Shown piece by piece: positions 35,933 to 45,113 of a DNA stretch of 64,000 nt (positions are counted from its first letter, which is position 1; every line of letters starts with the position of its first letter). The notes below the pieces were generated by a model. It saw only the letters and a list, made by a program, of their open reading frames with translations. It was not told the DNA's origin and ran no database searches. The DNA lies in contig NZ_JAASRW010000003.1 of the NCBI RefSeq assembly GCF_011761355.1, positions 248,001-312,000 on the forward strand, written 5' to 3'. A program made the position numbers and the translations under genes. Origin of the DNA: Paenibacillus lupini. Lineage in GTDB: Bacteria > Bacillota > Bacilli > Paenibacillales > Paenibacillaceae.

Positions 35933-36622
35933 ATGAGTAATCATAAAAATTTGTCGGCGGGCGAGATTGCTGCTTACATTGACCATACTGTATTAAAGGC
36001 GGAAGCCACTAGAGAAGAGATTATCAAACTGTGTGAGGAAGCAAAGCAGTACCATTTTGCAACGGTATGTGTGAACCCGGGCTATGTCGCTCTTGCGGCG
36101 AAGGAGCTTGCAGGCTCTGGCGTTGGAATTACGACGGTAGCAGGCTTCCCGCTTGGCGCAACGACAACATTCACGAAAGCAGCGGAAGCGAAGGACGCGA
36201 TTGCGAACGGAGCGACTGAAGTAGATATGGTCATCAACGTTGGCCTGATCAAGTCGGGTGACTTTGAAGCCGTAAAGCGTGATGTTGAAGGCGTAGTTGA
36301 GGCGTGCAAAGGGAAAGCAGTTATGAAGGTTATCCTGGAGACAGGCCTGCTGACGGATGAAGAGAAAGTTCGCGCTTGTGAGATTTGTAAAGAAGCAGGA
36401 GCAGACTTCGTGAAGACTTCGACGGGCTTTGGTAAAGGCGGCGCAACAGCAGAAGATATCGCTTTGATGCGTCGTACGGTTGGTCCCGACATGGGTGTAA
36501 AAGCTTCCGGCGGCGTTCGTGATCTGGAAACAGCGCTCAAAATGATCGAAGCAGGCGCGACTCGTATTGGTGCGAGCTCAAGTGTTGCGATTGTAACTGG
36601 CGGGACTGGCGAAGGGTACTAA
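35933..36622 (+). CDS. deoC: Deoxyribose-phosphate aldolase
   Basis: Cleaves 2-deoxyribose-5-phosphate to glyceraldehyde-3-phosphate and acetaldehyde, the last step of deoxynucleoside breakdown. The class I aldolase is recognised by [12 protein letters not shown] near the start, [14 protein letters not shown] (about 95-108), [10 protein letters not shown] (about 130-139) and [14 protein letters not shown] (about 160-173) with the Schiff-base Lys. Length about 229 residues is normal. AGGAGG at 35915-35920 lies 12 bases before ATG 35933 and 6 bases before TTG 35927; both starts are possible. It follows deoR by 37 bp and is probably cotranscribed with it. Confidence 0.92.
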   Translation: MSNHKNLSAGEIAAYIDHTVLKAEATREEIIKLCEEAKQYHFATVCVNPGYVALAAKELAGSGVGITTVAGFPLGATTTFTKAAEAKDAIANGATEVDMVINVGLIKSGDFEAVKRDVEGVVEACKGKAVMKVILETGLLTDEEKVRACEICKEAGADFVKTSTGFGKGGATAEDIALMRRTVGPDMGVKASGGVRDLETALKMIEAGATRIGASSSVAIVTGGTGEGY

Positions 36623-36638
36623 TAAGTTAGATCTAGGA

Positions 36639-36668
36639 GGGGCAGCCGATTGCGGCTGTCCCTTCATT
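36639..36668 (+). terminator. Hairpin after deoC
   Basis: GGGGCAGCCG/CGGCTGTCCC (one G-U pair) with a four-base loop and a weak T-rich tail; likely terminator. Confidence 0.65.
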
Positions 36669-36723
36669 TGGGATTGACCCTTTGCGGAGAGGCAGGGTAC
36701 ACTTAAGAAAGTTAGTTGAACGG

Positions 36724-36748
36724 CCGGCTCGGTGAAGCTGGTTTTTTT
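36724..36748 (+). terminator. Second hairpin with seven T before sulP
   Basis: CCGGCT/AGCTGG (one G-U pair) with a six-base loop, then seven T. A weak stem but a strong T run, about 80 bp ahead of the SulP start. Confidence 0.5.
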
Positions 36749-36830
36749 ATTGCAATGATTTAGGGTGAAGATGAGGTGCCGGATCGGGAGAGCCTGATCG
36801 GACGTTATCATAGATTATTTGAGGTGAAAC

Positions 36831-38231
36831 ATGAGCATTAAAACTTCTTGGCGGGAGCAGTGGACGAGTAACGTAAGTGTGAACGTACTGGCTGGTATTA
36901 CAGCAACGCTGGCCCTTGTACCGGACTCGCTTGCATTCTCGTTTATGGCTGGAGTTCCGCCGGTCGTAGGCATTTATGCTTCGATTTGTATTCTGTTAGT
37001 TATTACGTTCTTAGGCGGCAGACCGGGGATGATCTCGGCAGCAGCGGGTTCGATGGCTGTACTGATGCTGACGCTGGTGAAGGAGCACGGGATCGAGTAC
37101 TTATTCGCAGCAACAGTGCTGACGGGTGTGATCCAATATTTCATGGGCGTCTTCAAGCTTGGTAAGCTGATGCGATTTGTACCCTCTGGTGTACTGACCG
37201 GCTTCATTAATGCGCTCGCGATTATGATTTTCTTATCGCAGCTTCGTTATTTCAAAGGCGAGTCTTGGGTGATGTACGCGCTTGTAGCCGTCACTCTTGG
37301 TATCATCTATCTGGTACCGCGGTTCTTCAAGGCCATTCCATCACCGCTTATTGCAGTAGTTGTCCTGACGCTGGCGGTTTGGGCATTTGGTATGGGGGAT
37401 GTGACACGGATCGGCGATATTGCCGAGATTGATGCATCGCTGCCATCCTTTTTGCTGCCGGATATCCCGTTTAGCTGGGATACACTCTGGATTATTCTCC
37501 CTTACTCCTTGTCGCTTGCTGTTGTTGGTTATACCGAGACGATGCTGACACATAACCTGCTCGATGAGATGACTGGAGAGAGGACGGATAAGAACCGCGA
37601 GATGAGAGGGCAGGGGATCGCCAATATCGTAGCTGGATTTTTCGGCGGAATGGCGGGTTGTGCGCTTGTTGCGGAATCGGTTCTTAATGTGAAAATGGGC
37701 GGGAAAAATCGTTTGTCCACCCTTGTTGCTGCACTATTCCTACTGCTGCTCGTTGTGCTGCTTGGCGATTTGCTGTCGCTGGTGCCGATGGCTGCGCTGG
37801 TTGGGATCATGCTAATGGTATGTATCGCAATCTTCGATTGGAACTCCGTATTCCGCATGAACCGTTTGCCGATGGGCGAGACGGGAGTGATGGTCGTGAC
37901 GGTTGGTGCCGTACTGTTGACGCATGACCTCGCGATTGGTGTACTGGCAGGTGTACTTGTGAGCATTATCTGGTTCGCGGTCAAAGCCTCCAAAGTGCAT
38001 GTACACAGCGAGTGGGAAGGCTCAACGAGAACGTACCGTGTTCAAGGGCAGCTGTTCTTCGCATCCGCCTCCGAGCTGGAGGAGAGAATCGAGCATGACT
38101 GCGACGCCGAACAGGTCCACATCGACCTGACGGGCACGAAAGTATGGGATCATACCGCCAACCTCGCTGTCCGCAAGACAGTCGAACGTTTGCAAAAGAA
38201 CGGTAAACAAGTTACCGTTGCTGGCGTGTAA
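36831..38231 (+). CDS. SulP/SLC26-family anion transporter with STAS domain
   Basis: A 466-residue membrane transporter with about 11-14 segments and a short C-terminal STAS domain (about 395-466, with VHIDLTGTKVWDHTANLAV). LVPDSLAFSFMAGVPPVVGIYAS (about 23-45) is the SulP signature region and GSMAVLMLTLV the following helix. SulP proteins carry sulfate, bicarbonate or other anions; this group (like B. subtilis YbaR) has no fixed substrate. GAGGTG precedes the ATG. It is monocistronic and closed by a terminator. Confidence 0.88.
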   Translation: MSIKTSWREQWTSNVSVNVLAGITATLALVPDSLAFSFMAGVPPVVGIYASICILLVITFLGGRPGMISAAAGSMAVLMLTLVKEHGIEYLFAATVLTGVIQYFMGVFKLGKLMRFVPSGVLTGFINALAIMIFLSQLRYFKGESWVMYALVAVTLGIIYLVPRFFKAIPSPLIAVVVLTLAVWAFGMGDVTRIGDIAEIDASLPSFLLPDIPFSWDTLWIILPYSLSLAVVGYTETMLTHNLLDEMTGERTDKNREMRGQGIANIVAGFFGGMAGCALVAESVLNVKMGGKNRLSTLVAALFLLLLVVLLGDLLSLVPMAALVGIMLMVCIAIFDWNSVFRMNRLPMGETGVMVVTVGAVLLTHDLAIGVLAGVLVSIIWFAVKASKVHVHSEWEGSTRTYRVQGQLFFASASELEERIEHDCDAEQVHIDLTGTKVWDHTANLAVRKTVERLQKNGKQVTVAGV

Positions 38232-38251
38232 TAAGGTTAGTGAAGAAAGCT

Positions 38252-38282
38252 GAAAGGCTGCCCCTTGGGGCAGCCTTTTTTG
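38252..38282 (+). terminator. Terminator of the SulP gene
   Basis: AAAGGCTGCCCC/GGGGCAGCCTTT stem with a two-base loop and T run; also close to the 3' end of the convergent minus-strand gene. Confidence 0.92.
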
Positions 38283-38298
38283 TATGGGCAGGGGTAGA

Positions 38299-39000
38299 TC
38301 AATCTTCCAGAAGGTTATCCAGCGGTTTGTAATGCTTCAGCCATTCCGAAGGTACGTCATCCGAATTCTTCACATATACCGACTTCAACAGCCGCGTAAT
38401 GGAGCGTGCTTGTTCTTCAATGAGGATCTCCTTGATCTCAGAAGGCTTAACGGGTACAGCATGATCGGTTCTGCGGCCAAACTCAGCAAGAGAAACAAAC
38501 ATGCTAGGGCTTTTCTTATAGGTGCAGTTTTTCGGGAAGCGGGGAGAGCTGCCGGAATCATACTTGGAGAAGCGGACGGCCTTTTCATGCACCCGGAGCA
38601 GCTCGCTCGCATCCAGCTCTAGTACGGCAAATCGCTCGGAAGGCTCTCGCTTCATGTAGGTGGTCAGCATCTTGAGACATTCCCGCCTTGTTGGCCAGAA
38701 GAAGACATGTCGGTCAATAAAGGCTCTGAACTCTTCAACGGTACAATTCGCCTCCATCATAGACGCAGGAATGCGAAGATGCGAATTGACCGTAATGGAT
38801 GCTCCTTCATGCCTTACTTCTTCAGCGGAAGTTCGGCGTTCGCCCATCGAATCCGGCAGCAAATGCTGGCTGGACCATAAAGAGTCAAAGTGAGCGATCG
38901 CCTGCAAGTTGCTCGCCCGCGTAAAGTGAAAGGCCAACTTTCGGCCTGCGGATTTCGTGATTAAGGCTATATTGGAATCAATAGTCGTCAAGGGAATCAC
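38299..39000 (-). CDS. DUF7002-like protein, unknown function
   Basis: A soluble 233-residue protein. LAFHFTRASNLQAIAHFDSLWS (about 22-43) resembles the His-x-Thr start of ADP-ribosyltransferase-fold families, and RHVFFWPTRRECLKMLTTYM (about 94-113), FAVLELDASELL and VRFSKYDSGSSPRFP match what I recall of DUF7002. No enzymatic activity is known to me. GTG 39000 and TTG 38991 are both possible starts. It lies alone between convergent sulP and the GntR locus. Assignment rests on motif memory, not a search. Confidence 0.6.
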   Translation of the reverse strand: MIPLTTIDSNIALITKSAGRKLAFHFTRASNLQAIAHFDSLWSSQHLLPDSMGERRTSAEEVRHEGASITVNSHLRIPASMMEANCTVEEFRAFIDRHVFFWPTRRECLKMLTTYMKREPSERFAVLELDASELLRVHEKAVRFSKYDSGSSPRFPKNCTYKKSPSMFVSLAEFGRRTDHAVPVKPSEIKEILIEEQARSITRLLKSVYVKNSDDVPSEWLKHYKPLDNLLED

Positions 39001-39180
39001 CTTCGGAATCTGCCTCCTTCGCTTCAGGATGATCTAGACAATATTTTATAAGTGTACTAATCATACCTCTTGATAGGAGCGGATTTCGCCTGAAATACAG
39101 GGAAGGTTATCCAATTTGGCTTAATTATCGATAAATTAGACTAGACAATCCCCTGTTATTCCCTCGTTTATTTAACACTA

Positions 39181-39200
39181 TTTATTATTCGTTTAATAAA
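39181..39200. promoter_or_regulatory. Palindrome upstream of the GntR gene, possible operator
   Basis: TTTATTA-TTCGTT-TAATAAA, a perfect 7-bp inverted repeat in the 270-bp gap ahead of the GntR regulator. It could be the autoregulatory site, but the AT-rich setting makes chance occurrence possible. Confidence 0.35.
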
Positions 39201-39274
39201 CCCCAAACAATTCCCTTATAAACTTAAGTCATCAGATGGTAAGAGAAATGCTTATCGGGGAGGAGGTCTCAGAT

Positions 39275-39982
39275 ATGTTGAACAAATATGTAGAGATCAG
39301 CAAAGTGATCTCCGATGAAATCGATCAGAATCTGTTCGCCGAAAGCAACAAGCTGCCTACTGAAAAATCATTAGCAACCCGCTTTGAGGTCAGCCGTGAG
39401 ACGATCCGCAAAGCGCTCAAGCATCTTATAGAGCAAGGCAAGATTTATAACGTAAAAAGCTCTGGTTATTACTTGCGGCGAAATGGCCTTCATATGGCCA
39501 GCACGTTAAACAAATTTTCCAGCATTACGGATCTGATCCGCAATGCCAATCTGTCCGAGGGCGATATCGAGGTTCAGATTTTCAAAAGAAAACCGAATGA
39601 AGAGGAAATGAACCTGTTGAACATTAACAAGCAGGATTCCATGTTCATCCTCGAAAGAATTCGGACCGCAAACGGAGAATCGATTGTCTATTCGAGGAAC
39701 ATTCTGCCCCAGAGCATTGTTGGAAAAGATTTTGCGGAACTTTACGAACCAGGTTCCCTGTCCAAGCATCTCAAGCAGAAATGCGGAGTTCACATTATCG
39801 AATCACTTATGGAGATTCAAGCAGTGCGCGAAGACGACGTACTCCCTTACCGGTTGAAGCAAAGCGACCCGCCTTTGCTAAAAACGATTCAAGTGCATTA
39901 CGACGACAAAGCGAAGCCGATTTACATTTCCTACGATTTCATGCGGAACGATTTGATCCGGTTTTACATCCGGAGAACCTAA
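39275..39982 (+). CDS. GntR/HutC-family regulator (UTRA effector domain)
   Basis: A 235-residue regulator. The winged helix at the N-terminus has LPTEKSLATRFEVSRETIRKALKHLIEQGKI (about 27-57); the C-terminal UTRA domain (about 90-235) has the usual FILERIRTANGESIVYSRNILP and PIYISYDFMRNDLIRFYI. ATG 39275 has AGGAGGT seven bases upstream; the in-frame ATG at 39236 has none. It starts the glycerophosphodiester cluster, separated by 38 bp from the GDPD gene, and so probably senses a phosphorylated sugar or glycerol derivative. Confidence 0.87.
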   Translation: MLNKYVEISKVISDEIDQNLFAESNKLPTEKSLATRFEVSRETIRKALKHLIEQGKIYNVKSSGYYLRRNGLHMASTLNKFSSITDLIRNANLSEGDIEVQIFKRKPNEEEMNLLNINKQDSMFILERIRTANGESIVYSRNILPQSIVGKDFAELYEPGSLSKHLKQKCGVHIIESLMEIQAVREDDVLPYRLKQSDPPLLKTIQVHYDDKAKPIYISYDFMRNDLIRFYIRRT

Positions 39983-40020
39983 CGGAAAATATGACAATTC
40001 ATAGATGGAGGATGATGGAT

Positions 40021-41007
40021 ATGAATTCACATTCGCACAATCATTTCGACACCATTTATTCCGATTATTCCAATGCGAATGGAAGTGTGATGTTCGCCGC
40101 GCATCGGGGAAATTGGAGACGCGCCTCCGAGAATTCGCTCCGATCCATTCAATCGGCTATCGATCTTGGCATGGATATCGTAGAGCTAGACATTTGGAAA
40201 ACGAAGGACGGAGCGTTAGTGCTCATGCACGACGATACGGTTGATCGGATGACCAACGGTTCCGGGAAAATCTCTGAGCTCACGTTTCAAGAAATTCGTT
40301 CGCTTCGCCTGAAACAGGGAAGAGGCGGCCCAGGCGCCTCCGTTACCGACGAGCTTGTTCCCACTCTGCAGGAGGCCATGCTTTTGGCCAAAGACCGTAT
40401 AATGGTCAACCTGGATAAATGCTGGAACATTCGCGAGAATGTCTATCGGGTTCTTGTTGAAACCGGAACAGTAAGACAAGGATTGTTCAAGAGCGATGCA
40501 AGCATTGACGAGGTCGAGGAATTCCTGAACGGCAAGGCCGAGCGTCCTGAATTTATTCAAAAAATTCAAGATTATCAGATTCCCGCCGAGAATGAAGCTG
40601 AATTCCGGAAGCTGTTCGACAACGCCACGGGAATGGATGAAATCCAAGCATTTTTGAGCGACAGTGCCAAGCGGGCGGAATTCCTTCGTAAAGTTCCAAA
40701 GGCCAATTTGCATATGCTCGATCAACTAGAACAAATCGCCACTCGAATTAAACCGAAAGCTATCGAAGTCAATTTCCTGTTCAGCCATAGCAAGATCATG
40801 GACTCGGAAGTACTTTCCCGACTGAAGTCATACCCATTCCGAATTTGGGTCAACACCATGTTTGCTTGGGATTGCGCAGGGCACACGGACGATGTTTCTC
40901 TATCGAATCCGGCGCTTGGCTGGGAATGGCTATTGAATCGCGGAGCCAATATGATTTTGACGGATTATCCGGAAGATCTGAACCGATATCTCAAAACAAG
41001 GAAGTGA
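40021..41007 (+). CDS. Glycerophosphodiester phosphodiesterase
   Basis: Hydrolyses glycerophosphodiesters to glycerol-3-phosphate and an alcohol. VMFAAHRGNWRRASENSLRSIQSAIDLGMDIVELDIWKTKDGALVLMHD (about 24-72) holds the catalytic His pair and the metal-binding Glu and Asp. The central 75 residues after about 150 (SDASIDEVEEFLNG to SAKRAEFLRK) are an extra helical insertion compared with short GDPDs. No signal peptide, so it acts on imported substrate. ATG 40021 has TGGAGG nine bases upstream; upstream in-frame ATGs at 39991-40015 are worse placed. It is the enzyme of the following UgpAEB-like transporter. Confidence 0.88.
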   Translation: MNSHSHNHFDTIYSDYSNANGSVMFAAHRGNWRRASENSLRSIQSAIDLGMDIVELDIWKTKDGALVLMHDDTVDRMTNGSGKISELTFQEIRSLRLKQGRGGPGASVTDELVPTLQEAMLLAKDRIMVNLDKCWNIRENVYRVLVETGTVRQGLFKSDASIDEVEEFLNGKAERPEFIQKIQDYQIPAENEAEFRKLFDNATGMDEIQAFLSDSAKRAEFLRKVPKANLHMLDQLEQIATRIKPKAIEVNFLFSHSKIMDSEVLSRLKSYPFRIWVNTMFAWDCAGHTDDVSLSNPALGWEWLLNRGANMILTDYPEDLNRYLKTRK

Positions 41008-41014
41008 ACGCTTC

Positions 41015-41902
41015 GTGACCAGCAGATTACGTAAATTCAAGGAGGCGGCTTTCGGATACGGGTTTTTGCTGCCGTCCCTGGCAGGATTCAGCGTCTTCTT
41101 GTTCTACCCGTTTCTGAAGTCGTTCTATTTAAGCCTTCATAGCATGAACCCCCGGGGACAGATCGTGGAGTTTGTCGGATTTGATAATTTCATCGACATC
41201 CTGACCTCCGATCATTTTTACCAAAGCCTCAAGACGACATTCTTTTTTGCGCTCTTGACGATACCGGCATGCATCTTCATTGCCGTATGCCTTGCGTTAT
41301 TGACATACAAGAAAAATAAAATAAACCTTATTTTTCAGCTTATCTTTGCCAGTACCATTGCAGTGCCAATAGGTAATGCTTCCGTCATTTGGAAACTGCT
41401 GTTTCACCCTACAGCCGGCATGTTCAACTATTTCCTAAGTTTGTTCGGAATATCGCCTGTCGGCTGGCTGACTAATCCCGCTTATGCCCTGTTATCCGTT
41501 TCCATGATGACGGTGTGGATCAGCATCGGATTTACGTATCTGCTTCTTCTCAGCGGGATAAAAGGCATTCCGGAAGATTTGTACGAGAGTGCGAAAATCG
41601 ATGGCGCCGGATCGTTCTCCATTGTTCGGAGAATTACGCTGCCTTTATTGTCTCCCGTGCTCTTCTTCATCAGCGTCATTTCCGTTATTAGCGCCCTTCA
41701 GAGCTTCTCTCAGATCAACATTTTGACAGAGGGGGGACCGGTAAATTCAACAAATGTTGTTGTGTATGACTTGTACCAGGAAGCCTTCGTCAACTATCGA
41801 TTTGGAACCGGCAGCGCTCAAGCGATTATTTTGTTCTTGATCATTCTGCTGTTTACGATTATCCAGTTCCGTCTCTCGGAAAGGAAAGTGCATTATTCAT
41901 GA
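41015..41902 (+). CDS. ABC transporter permease (UgpA-like)
   Basis: A 295-residue permease with six helices. The EAA loop is YESAKIDGAGSFSIVRRITLPLLSPV (about 190-215). The start is GTG with AAGGAAG upstream, 7 bp after the GDPD gene, and the end overlaps the next permease by four bases. Together with the following two genes it forms a CUT1-type importer, most likely for glycerol-3-phosphate or glycerophosphodiesters given the enzyme neighbours. The ATPase is not in the window. Confidence 0.87.
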   Translation: MTSRLRKFKEAAFGYGFLLPSLAGFSVFLFYPFLKSFYLSLHSMNPRGQIVEFVGFDNFIDILTSDHFYQSLKTTFFFALLTIPACIFIAVCLALLTYKKNKINLIFQLIFASTIAVPIGNASVIWKLLFHPTAGMFNYFLSLFGISPVGWLTNPAYALLSVSMMTVWISIGFTYLLLLSGIKGIPEDLYESAKIDGAGSFSIVRRITLPLLSPVLFFISVISVISALQSFSQINILTEGGPVNSTNVVVYDLYQEAFVNYRFGTGSAQAIILFLIILLFTIIQFRLSERKVHYS

Positions 41903-42717
41903 GTAAAATACAGCGAACAGCGGTATTGATTATTCTAATTCTGGCTTCCGCGGCGATTATTTATCCGATCTTTTACGCCTTCGCTTCGGCGATGATGACG
42001 TCGGCCGAGATCGATTCCTATCCACCGCATATTTTCCCTTCCGGCTTTAATTTGGACAATTACAAATCGGTGTTTGCGGTCGTTCCCGTCGCCCAGTTTT
42101 TGTTAAACAGCTTTGTCGTCGCCATAGCGATTACGGTAGGCCATTTGATAACGGCAAGCTTTGCCGCCTACGCTTTCGCTTTTATCCGGTTTCCGCTCAA
42201 AAGTTTCTTCTTCGCCCTGTTTCTAGCTACGATCATGATCCCATGGGAAGTCACGATGATTCCTAATTTCTTGACGATTCGCAGCTGGGGATGGACGGAT
42301 TCGTATTGGGGCCTGATTCTTCCGTTCCTTGCCACCGGCTTCGGCACGTTCCTGTTTAGACAATTTTTCATGCAACTGCCGAAAGATATATTCGAAGCAG
42401 CGAAAATGGACGGAATGGGACACTTCGGAATCTTCTTGCGAATTGCGCTGCCGTTAACGCGTTCTGCCTCTGTGACGCTTGCGGTGTACAGCTTTATCGG
42501 AGCGTGGAACATGTATCTGTGGCCGTTGTTAATTACGAACGAGGAGTCCATGCGGACTGTACAGATCGGCGTTACGATGCTGCAGTTCGAAGACTTCACG
42601 TCATGGAATCTCGTGTTGGCCGGATTGGCGCTCATGATGCTGCCACCGCTGCTGCTGCTCGTTCTCGGATTAAAGCAGCTCGTCGGCAATCTTACGATGG
42701 GTGCGCTTAAAGGCTGA
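41899..42717 (+). CDS. ABC transporter permease (UgpE-like)
   Basis: The 272-residue partner permease with six helices and the EAA loop FEAAKMDGMGHFGIFLRIALPLTRSA (about 159-184). The start overlaps the preceding stop by four bases (ATGA). PWEVTMIPNFLTIRSWGWTDSYWGLILPFLATGFGTFLF is typical for UgpE/MalG-like proteins. It belongs to the glycerophosphodiester cluster. Confidence 0.87.
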   Translation: MSKIQRTAVLIILILASAAIIYPIFYAFASAMMTSAEIDSYPPHIFPSGFNLDNYKSVFAVVPVAQFLLNSFVVAIAITVGHLITASFAAYAFAFIRFPLKSFFFALFLATIMIPWEVTMIPNFLTIRSWGWTDSYWGLILPFLATGFGTFLFRQFFMQLPKDIFEAAKMDGMGHFGIFLRIALPLTRSASVTLAVYSFIGAWNMYLWPLLITNEESMRTVQIGVTMLQFEDFTSWNLVLAGLALMMLPPLLLLVLGLKQLVGNLTMGALKG

Positions 42718-42792
42718 GCAGCCAGTGTCTATCTTAATAATGACCGAGAACCTTCGGATTCTATTTAAACAAACTAAGGAGTTGGCTTATCA

Positions 42793-44169
42793 ATGAAAGC
42801 AATCAACTGGAAAATGGCACTCCCTGTATTGGCACTTGCAAACGTTCTTGTCATCCAGGGCTGCGGCACGTCAAACTCTGCAAACACCCCCAATTCGGCA
42901 GCTTCCTCGAATGCTGCGGATACATCAAACGAAGCTCCCGTCACTATAAACTGGTGGCATGCCATGAGCGGAACAAACGGTAAGGTTCTGGATCAAATCG
43001 TAAAAGATTTTAATGCCTCCCAGTCTCACGTTGTTGTCAAAGCAACTTTCCAAGGCGCCTACGACGAATTGCTGAATAAAGTGAAAGCAACGATGGGTTC
43101 GAAAAGCGGCCCCGCGTTGGTTCAGATGAACGACGTTAACACTCGATTCATGATTGATTCCCAGGCCATTACGCCGGTTCAAACGCTTATCGATCGCGAT
43201 AAATACGATATCTCCGAGCTTGAACCGAATATTCTGAATTACTACACGGTCAATAACCAGCTCTATTCGATGCCGTTTAACACTTCAAACGACATCTTCT
43301 ACTACAACAAGGACTTGTTCAAAGCGGCAGGCCTGGATCCGGAAAAACCGCCGGCAACGTTTGAAGAAGTAGAAGCAGCAGCTAAAGCACTTACCAAAGA
43401 CGGCGTTACCGGCTACGCTTTCTATATTGAGCCTTGGGATATGGAGCAATCGTTCGCCAAGCAAGGAGAATTGTACGTCAACAACGATAACGGACGTTCC
43501 GGAGAGGCTGCAACGGAATCCCTCATGAACAGCGAAGCGGGCGTCAAGACGCTGTCCTTCTGGAAAGACATGATCGATAACAAGAATGCGCAATTCTTCG
43601 GCAGAGTCTCCGCCGATGCTCAGAAAGCCTTTACTGCCGGCAAAGTCGCTATGCTGACCGGTTCGACAGGAGCTCTTCGGGGAATGGTTGAAGGTGCAAA
43701 AGGCAAATTCGAAGTCGGAACAGGCTTCTTCCCAATTCCCGCAGGCTCCTCTAAGGAAGGCGGCGTGGCAATCGGCGGAGGGAGCAACTGGATTATGAAC
43801 GACAAGTCCCAAGAAGAACAAGATGCGGCATGGGAGTTCATCAAGTACTTGTCCAGCGCTAAAGTACAAGCTTTATGGCACGTGAGCACCGGATACTTCC
43901 CGACCACAACAGCAGCATACGATGAGCAGATCGTCAAAGATAATCTCGTCAAATATCCGCAATTTAATGCGGCTGTAGAGCAGCTTCACCAATCGAAATC
44001 CAACTATGCTTCCCAAGGTGCTTCACTCGGCGTATTCCAGGAGATGAGAAACTTCTATTCGACTGCTGTGGAAGAAGCAATCAACGGCGCATCGCCTCAA
44101 GAAGCGTTGGACAAAGCAGCGAAAAGCAGTACGGAAGCCATTCAGAAATATAATGACACAAATAAATAA
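42793..44169 (+). CDS. ABC transporter substrate-binding lipoprotein (UgpB-like)
   Basis: A 458-residue lipoprotein. The signal ends in VIQGC, giving a lipidated Cys at about residue 24, followed by a Ser/Asn/Ala-rich tether. The mature domain starts TINWWHAMSGTNGKVLDQIVKDFN, the hallmark of UgpB-type proteins, with MNDVNTRFMIDSQAITPVQ later. It delivers the solute to the two permeases just upstream. Its position after the permease genes rather than before them is a small rearrangement from the E. coli ugp order. The start follows AAGGAG. Confidence 0.88.
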   Translation: MKAINWKMALPVLALANVLVIQGCGTSNSANTPNSAASSNAADTSNEAPVTINWWHAMSGTNGKVLDQIVKDFNASQSHVVVKATFQGAYDELLNKVKATMGSKSGPALVQMNDVNTRFMIDSQAITPVQTLIDRDKYDISELEPNILNYYTVNNQLYSMPFNTSNDIFYYNKDLFKAAGLDPEKPPATFEEVEAAAKALTKDGVTGYAFYIEPWDMEQSFAKQGELYVNNDNGRSGEAATESLMNSEAGVKTLSFWKDMIDNKNAQFFGRVSADAQKAFTAGKVAMLTGSTGALRGMVEGAKGKFEVGTGFFPIPAGSSKEGGVAIGGGSNWIMNDKSQEEQDAAWEFIKYLSSAKVQALWHVSTGYFPTTTAAYDEQIVKDNLVKYPQFNAAVEQLHQSKSNYASQGASLGVFQEMRNFYSTAVEEAINGASPQEALDKAAKSSTEAIQKYNDTNK

Positions 44170-44200
44170 CTTGCTTTCGCAATAAACGTTACTTCAATAA

Positions 44201-44239
44201 ACAAAGACAGGACGAACACTCTATTCGGCCTGTCTTTGT
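44201..44239 (+). terminator. Hairpin between the binding protein and HAD genes
   Basis: ACAAAGACAGG/CCTGTCTTTGT perfect 11-bp stem with a 17-base loop but no good T run. It may attenuate or protect the transporter message ahead of the HAD gene. Confidence 0.5.
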
Positions 44240-44283
44240 CCTTAATGGACATCTTATGTTTCGAGAGAAAGGCGGAAACTGCT

Positions 44284-45105
44284 TTGCAAGGCAAATGGAT
44301 TATCTCTGATCTCGATGGTACACTGTTGAATTCACGGCAACAAATTACGCAAGCCGTTAAGCAGCGCATACGGCTGTTTCAGGCAAACGGCGGCACCTTT
44401 ACCTTGTCAACGGGCAGATCGTTAACAAGCGCATTGCCATTTATTAATGAGCTTGAAATCAAAGTGCCTGTCATTTTGTACAATGGCGCTAAATTATATG
44501 ATCCGGTTCAAGAAAGATATATGAAGGAACATGCTTTGTCTCCGTCCTCTTTTCGGTATGCCGTGAATAGATACGAGCTATTCGGCCAACGGATGGGGCT
44601 GGACGTGTTGGTTTTTTGCCAGGAGCAGATCTATACCCCTGCTATAACAAACACCGTAGAGCGTTATATGCAGAAAGACAAAGTTACGATCACGGAGAAG
44701 TCTCTAATGGATATCATGGTGCATTCCCAAGAGTCCACGAAAATCATGTTCTTAGGCAGTCCCGAGTCGGTCATCTCCTTTCAGGAGCAATGCTTTGCAG
44801 CATTCGTGCAGCCGGCCGAAGCCGCATGCCACTCCGTTTCGTCCGAACCGGAACTTCTTGAAATTCTTCCTTCCAACATCAATAAAGGTACCGCGTGCAA
44901 GGAGTTGATCAACAGCCTGGGGCTGGATATCGCCAATCTCACTGGAGTCGGGGACAATCTGAATGATATAGAGATGATCACTTTGCTTCCCAACGGAGTT
45001 GCAGTGAATAACGCCCATCCGTCATTGAAGAAGGCCGCGGATTGGGTGACCGCGCGAAGCAATGATGAAGATGCGATGATCGAGGTGCTTGATCGGTTTC
45101 TCTAA
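44284..45105 (+). CDS. HAD-superfamily Cof-type phosphatase
   Basis: A 273-residue Cof-type (IIB cap) phosphatase. The catalytic motif WIISDLDGTLLNS is at the start, motif II FTLSTGRSLTSAL (about 40-52), motif III/IV around NKGTACKELINSL and GVGDNLNDIEMI (about 225-236). In this cluster it might remove phosphate from glycerol phosphate, but Cof proteins act on many sugar phosphates. TTG 44284 gives the normal family N-terminus with a purine-rich site upstream; the frame is open back to TTG 44236, which overlaps the hairpin. A strong terminator follows. Confidence 0.85.
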   Translation: MQGKWIISDLDGTLLNSRQQITQAVKQRIRLFQANGGTFTLSTGRSLTSALPFINELEIKVPVILYNGAKLYDPVQERYMKEHALSPSSFRYAVNRYELFGQRMGLDVLVFCQEQIYTPAITNTVERYMQKDKVTITEKSLMDIMVHSQESTKIMFLGSPESVISFQEQCFAAFVQPAEAACHSVSSEPELLEILPSNINKGTACKELINSLGLDIANLTGVGDNLNDIEMITLLPNGVAVNNAHPSLKKAADWVTARSNDEDAMIEVLDRFL

Positions 45106-45113
45106 ATGGCCAG

